From positions 1-64,000 of the forward strand of contig JALCCG010000065.1 of assembly GCA_023212695.1 (NCBI GenBank): DNA of 64,000 bases, given 5' to 3'. Below, in pieces: positions 60,156-64,000 of the stretch (its first letter is position 1; every line of letters begins with the position of its first letter). Origin of the DNA: Sporisorium sorghi (Eukaryota; Basidiomycota; Ustilaginomycetes; Ustilaginales; Ustilaginaceae). Both the position numbers and the translations under genes were made by a program. Under the pieces are notes generated by a model. The model saw only the letters and a program-made list of their open reading frames with translations, did no database searches and was not told the DNA's origin.

Positions 60156-62456
60156 ATGGTCCAGGATCGCATCCCCTCTTCGCCAAAACCATCGGCTTCC
60201 TTCGAGTCAGGCCCTTCTTCCAACGGCGCTTCCAGTGACGTCCTCAAGCCACAGCCGCAGATGCACCATTTGTACGAACGCAACCCCACCTCACCTGGCA
60301 CGCCCCCGTTTCACCTGCCGTCTCCCGACCTCTCTGGCAGCGAGCAGCCGGCCAAGTCGGGTGGTCGCACGCTGCTCGGCGGCTGGATGCGAAGCATAGG
60401 CTCCGGAGCAAAAGGCGCCAAACAGCGTCCATCGCTTCACAGACCTTCTGTGATGCTTTCGGACGACACCAAGACCGACATTGCTTCGCTCGCCACGCCT
60501 GCGCACGACGACGATCTCAGAAACGGCAAGGCGTCGCCGACTTTTTTTAATGCAAAGTCCAACCGCGGCCTGTTCGGACTGCCGTCGCTCAGGTACATGC
60601 TCTACACGCGCAAGGGACGCAGGGACGTGGCCACCCACTTGCGAGCCGGGACTTCGCACAAGTCGATCCTGGCGCTTGTAGTGTTGGTAATTGTAGCGAT
60701 GAGGATGCTGCTTGCGCCGTCAGCGCCCGTCGATGTGGACGTCAACGGCCGCATCGCCAGTCACAAGGCGTCCGAGGCCGTCTTTCTCAACCACTGGATC
60801 GACCACGTCATCCACCACCCTGTGCGTGCCAGAGACAAGGCGGGCTTTGCCGAGATGGGACTGCGCACCGAAATGTACTCGCACATGCTGCACCACCCCA
60901 CGCTGCCCAACTTCGACCGCATGGAGCGCGCGCTCTGGCCGTTTGTGCCGGGCATCAACCAGCTCCGCCGCTGGTGGCAGGCGTCGGTGCAGGCCAAGCC
61001 GACGCAGTACTCGAGCGTTTCCGGGTCCAGGATGGTCTCGCGAGCCTTTGGGCGCGGTCCTTCCATCGAGCCCGGCTCGCGCGGCATCGTCATGTCGCTC
61101 GGCAAGAAGGGCAGCGTTTTCGCGTCGCAGTTCATCTCGATCATCCGCGAGAAGCACCGCAACGACATCCCCATCGAGCTGTACTACTATGGCGATTCGG
61201 ACCTTCCGCCCAAGTACCGCGACTACCTCACCAAGGCGCACCGCAACGTGCGCTGCATCGACCTCGAGGCGCTCGGCCTGTTTGACCCGGAGCTCGTGCA
61301 GCTCGAACGCCAGGGTTTCGCCATCAAGCCGTTCGCTCTGCTCGCTACGAATTTTACTGAGGTGATGCTCGCCGATGCGGACGCGATCATGCTCGAGGAC
61401 CCGAACCAGTTCTTCGAGGAGCCCGGGTACCTCGACACGGGTACGCTCTTCTTCCACGACCGCGATCACATGCGCAAGGGCGCCGACTTTGTCGTCCAGG
61501 AGTTCATGACCAACCAGCTCGGCCTGCGCGGCCCCTCGCCGCGCCTCGCCTCGAGCGAGTTCTGGAAGAAGAAGGGCATCTTCGAGCAAGAGTCCGGCAT
61601 CGTCGTCGTCGACAAGCGCAAGACCGACGTATTCGCCGCACTGCTCTTCACCGCGTGGCAGAACATGGGCGAGATCCGCAAAAAGACGACGTACCGCGTG
61701 TGGTGGGGCGACAAGGAGTCGTTCTGGCTCGCGTTTGAGCTGTCGCAGTTCCCGTACTACTTTGTGCCGCGATATGCGCAGGCGATCGGGACGACCAAGA
61801 TGGTAACACGAGCTGAGAAGCTCGAGCGCGCTGCCAAGGCCAAAGCCAAAGTGGACAAGGCCAAAGCCGAGGAGGAGGCCAAGAAGGCCGGTGCTGCCAA
61901 GCTTGTGCGGAGAGACGCTGCCGACGCCGAGAAAGTCGTCCACTTCGACGAGGCTGGCGACGTCATCCCCGCGGCCAAACCCGAAGCCAACCCGTTCAAA
62001 CAAGGCGTCCAGCCCGGCGAGACCCAACCGCAACTCGACGACAAGACGCTCAAAGCCGCCAACCCATCCGCCTCGGACCTGGAGGAGGAAGAAGAGTTCT
62101 GCTCCGAACACCCCCTGCACTTCCTCGGCGCGGATATGGAGGACCACGACGGCGACGGCATGCTCGACGCCATGACGCTCGGCAGGCCCGCGTGGTTCAA
62201 CGGCGGCATCCTGGACGTCAAGACGCGCTCGGACGAGGTGTACATCAACCCGAACACCTTCACGCTCGACGGCGCGTGGGAGTTTTTGTTTGACGAGGAG
62301 ACATGGTGCATTCGCAATTATACCAAGGGCGATCTGAAGCAGTTCGATCTGACCGAGAGGATCAACGAGATCTCGGCAATCGCGAAGAGGGCGGACGACA
62401 GGTTTAGGGCTAAGATTCCCAAACCGCAGAAGAAGAAGAGCAAGAAGGATAAGTGA
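60156..62456 (+). CDS. Mnn1-type alpha-1,3-mannosyltransferase with intact DXD
   Basis: A type II Golgi glycosyltransferase of 766 residues, GT71/Mnn1-like. Seen: a long Ser/Pro-rich cytosolic tail (1-165), one membrane anchor (about 168-185, SILALVVLVIVAMRMLL), a stem with HHPVRARDKAGFAEMGLR, then the catalytic region GIVMSLGKKGS (about 310), IPIELYYYGDSDLP, EVMLADADAIMLEDP with the DXD (about 405), DTGTLFFHDRDHMRKG, and WFNGGILDVK near the C-terminus. Odd: between YYFVPRYAQAIG (about 535) and EFCSEHPLHFLG (about 650) is a charged low-complexity insertion rich in Ala, Lys and Glu, absent from the neighbouring paralog, which has a direct link there. The C-terminus is a Lys-rich tail. The ATG at 60156 follows a pyrimidine-rich leader. 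It pairs divergently with the paralog at 56451. Confidence 0.82.
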   Translation: MVQDRIPSSPKPSASFESGPSSNGASSDVLKPQPQMHHLYERNPTSPGTPPFHLPSPDLSGSEQPAKSGGRTLLGGWMRSIGSGAKGAKQRPSLHRPSVMLSDDTKTDIASLATPAHDDDLRNGKASPTFFNAKSNRGLFGLPSLRYMLYTRKGRRDVATHLRAGTSHKSILALVVLVIVAMRMLLAPSAPVDVDVNGRIASHKASEAVFLNHWIDHVIHHPVRARDKAGFAEMGLRTEMYSHMLHHPTLPNFDRMERALWPFVPGINQLRRWWQASVQAKPTQYSSVSGSRMVSRAFGRGPSIEPGSRGIVMSLGKKGSVFASQFISIIREKHRNDIPIELYYYGDSDLPPKYRDYLTKAHRNVRCIDLEALGLFDPELVQLERQGFAIKPFALLATNFTEVMLADADAIMLEDPNQFFEEPGYLDTGTLFFHDRDHMRKGADFVVQEFMTNQLGLRGPSPRLASSEFWKKKGIFEQESGIVVVDKRKTDVFAALLFTAWQNMGEIRKKTTYRVWWGDKESFWLAFELSQFPYYFVPRYAQAIGTTKMVTRAEKLERAAKAKAKVDKAKAEEEAKKAGAAKLVRRDAADAEKVVHFDEAGDVIPAAKPEANPFKQGVQPGETQPQLDDKTLKAANPSASDLEEEEEFCSEHPLHFLGADMEDHDGDGMLDAMTLGRPAWFNGGILDVKTRSDEVYINPNTFTLDGAWEFLFDEETWCIRNYTKGDLKQFDLTERINEISAIAKRADDRFRAKIPKPQKKKSKKDK

Positions 62457-62596
62457 GTTGGGATGGTGTGGTTGTATATAGACGCTTTTTGCGTGTCTCT
62501 CTGTGTCACCGGTTTTGGTTTCGCGCACTTGGTTCAATTGGAGAATCACCATTAGACTGTTTGCGAAACGCTTGCAGTGTGACGACCGCACCTCTC

Positions 62597-63985
62597 TTAC
62601 CCTTGAGCCACACCCTCGTCGTCGTCGTCGTCATCGTCAAACCCACCGACCGACTTCCTCGCGCGCTTCCCTCCCTCCGCCTCACCCTCGTCGTGCTCCC
62701 GCTTCCGCTGCTGCGCCTTCGCCTCGCGCTCCGCCGCCGCCTGCATCAGCGTCACACACTGCTTCTGCCGCACATCGATCTGCTTGATCCGCTCCAGATC
62801 CTCGGCACCTTTACCGCTGCCCGTGTACCCGCCCACCTCGCGCCGCTCGATCATCGCCGCCACGTCGTCGAGTGCCGCTTCGATCTCCGTGCGCGACATG
62901 CCCAGCGGGTGCTGCTCCAGCAGCGCGTCGTCGAACTCGACGGTTGGCGTGGGCTGTGTTGCAGAAAGCGCGATCTCGTCCTCGGCCGCTTTGGCGCCCG
63001 CTTTGCCCCTGGTGCGCCGCGCGAGAGCGATCTTGGCCTTGGCCGCGCGTGCGGTTTCTTGTTCGCGTAGCTTTTCGCGCGCCTTCTTGGCGCTGAGCGC
63101 AGCGGTGCGCGCGAGGGCCTCTTTGGCGTCCAGCCACTGTGCGACTACTTGTCGGCCCTTAGGTTCCGCCGCGGCCCGGAGACACGCCAGTGCGATCTGG
63201 GCCGGGGTATACACGAACTCCGCGTCCGTCAGCCGCGAGCTGCCCAGCTTACCATGCGCCTCAGCCGCCAACCTGTGCAGATCCTCCCGCGCCACACCCT
63301 TCTCCAGCGCCTGCACATCCAACAGCAACCCATACAGCGCCCGATGCGCGCCCGTCACCGCATATTCGAACAGCAAACTCTGCGACACCAAAAACTCCAA
63401 GTCAAACACAATCCTTCTATACTCCTCCACAACCTTCGCATCGGACGCCTGCTTGCCCGCGAGCTTGCGCGCAAAGTCGCCCAGATTGAGCGAATAGTTC
63501 TCCGCCTTGGACGCTAGGAAGATGCACGTGATGACGATGTTCTTCGGGTGAAAGTGCATGCACGAGTTGCGGAGGTAGAAGCGCTTGACAAACGTTGTGG
63601 CTGTGGCCTCGACGAGTTCGGGCAGTTTGAGCGCGTGCACGATCTGGCCCACTTTGACGAGGTAGTAGGCGATGAGTGCGAGCTCGTCGTCGACGGAGAG
63701 GAAGGGGGTGTCGGAAGTGGGTGTGGAGAGTTCGAGTTGACGCCGCGCGGCGGCGTTGCAGTCGGCGCGGGTGCGCGAGAGGACGGCGGGGCTGAAGCGC
63801 CAGTTGCGCGCTTGCGAGGTTTGGGCGTAGACGGAGGAAGGGCCGAAGGGCGGTGGGAGGGTTGGGGTGGAGAGGAGCTCGATTTGGCGCATGGATGCTG
63901 TTGCGTAGGAGGGGCCTGCGACCGCGTCGTCCGCTGGGGCGGGTGTGAGCGTTGGAGCGCTGGACTCTGCTTTGACTTGCGCCAT
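62597..63985 (-). CDS. CCL1: cyclin H / Ccl1 (TFIIH CDK-activating kinase subunit)
   Basis: Cyclin partner of the Cdk7/Kin28 kinase in TFIIH, which phosphorylates the RNA polymerase II tail. 462 residues, longer than usual because of a long charged C-terminal region. Seen: ARNWRFSPAVLSRTRADCNA (about 58-77), matching the cyclin H N-terminal segment, a cyclin box (about 95-190) with TTFVKRFYLRNS, HPKNIVITCIFLASKAENY, and a second cyclin fold (about 190-290; VFDLEFLVSQSLLFEY). The C-terminal third is Ala/Arg/Lys/Glu-rich, probably coiled, and ends with an Asp run (about 452-458). The start is the ATG at 63985; the few codons upstream begin with GTG near the window edge. It is convergent with the mannosyltransferase across 140 bp. 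Confidence 0.9.
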   Translation of the reverse strand: MAQVKAESSAPTLTPAPADDAVAGPSYATASMRQIELLSTPTLPPPFGPSSVYAQTSQARNWRFSPAVLSRTRADCNAAARRQLELSTPTSDTPFLSVDDELALIAYYLVKVGQIVHALKLPELVEATATTFVKRFYLRNSCMHFHPKNIVITCIFLASKAENYSLNLGDFARKLAGKQASDAKVVEEYRRIVFDLEFLVSQSLLFEYAVTGAHRALYGLLLDVQALEKGVAREDLHRLAAEAHGKLGSSRLTDAEFVYTPAQIALACLRAAAEPKGRQVVAQWLDAKEALARTAALSAKKAREKLREQETARAAKAKIALARRTRGKAGAKAAEDEIALSATQPTPTVEFDDALLEQHPLGMSRTEIEAALDDVAAMIERREVGGYTGSGKGAEDLERIKQIDVRQKQCVTLMQAAAEREAKAQQRKREHDEGEAEGGKRARKSVGGFDDDDDDDEGVAQG

Positions 63986-64000
63986 CGTTGTGGGCACTGC

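Noticed and set aside
60720..62591. Open frame of 623 codons on the minus strand
   Set aside because: Antisense shadow of the mannosyltransferase gene at 60156. The real gene has an anchor and a DXD motif.

Overview
The window is nuclear DNA from a fungus, most likely a smut fungus (Basidiomycota, Ustilaginaceae: Ustilago, Sporisorium, Pseudozyma or a relative). The reasons are gene-dense GC-rich DNA, few and short introns (68-94 nt, GT..AG, CTNAC-like branch sites), and the hallmark smut layout of a ferrichrome-type NRPS gene (sid2) divergent from an L-ornithine N5-monooxygenase gene (sid1) with GATA boxes between them. The species call is inference. No search was possible.

Layout. 1-3957: an 18/36-bp repeat patch, then a Fun30/SMARCAD1-type chromatin remodeler (+). 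4720-17097: the giant siderophore synthetase sid2 (-). 17098-23372: a 6.3-kb regulatory interval with GATA sites, homopolymers, gene-like remnants and a false assembly gap. 23373-25344: sid1 (+). 25819-26928: splicing factor Cwc24/RNF113 (-). 27583-31797: FGAM synthase of purine synthesis (+). 31946-33085: phosducin-like protein (-). 34149-37412: cytosolic isoleucyl-tRNA synthetase (+). 37605-38345: splicing factor Snu23/ZMAT2 (-). 38937-45705: Nup98-Nup96 nucleoporin precursor (+). 46424-46977: small unrecognised two-exon gene (+). 47430-49334: RPA large subunit (-). 49335-54013: a 4.7-kb gene-poor stretch. 54014-54781: a secreted protein of seven four-cysteine modules (+). 56451-58253 (-) and 60156-62456 (+): a divergent pair of Mnn1-type mannosyltransferase paralogs. 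62597-63985: cyclin H of TFIIH (-), complete but starting 15 bp from the window edge.

How they work together. sid1 and sid2 form one pathway: Sid1 hydroxylates ornithine, a transacylase that is not in this window should acetylate it, and Sid2 assembles the hydroxamate with glycine into a ferrichrome-type siderophore. The shared interval carries the GATA boxes expected for iron repression by an Urbs1-type factor. The two mannosyltransferases probably act in the Golgi on secreted glycoproteins. The remaining genes are housekeeping (splicing, nuclear pore, replication, translation, purines, transcription) with no evident functional link.

Most notable for follow-up: the paired GATA sites, the seven-module cysteine-rich secreted protein, a cysteine-rich insertion inside the Fun30 helicase core, loss of the DXD motif in one of the two mannosyltransferases, gene-like remnants between sid2 and sid1, and the assembly gap whose two sides are the same 78 bp.
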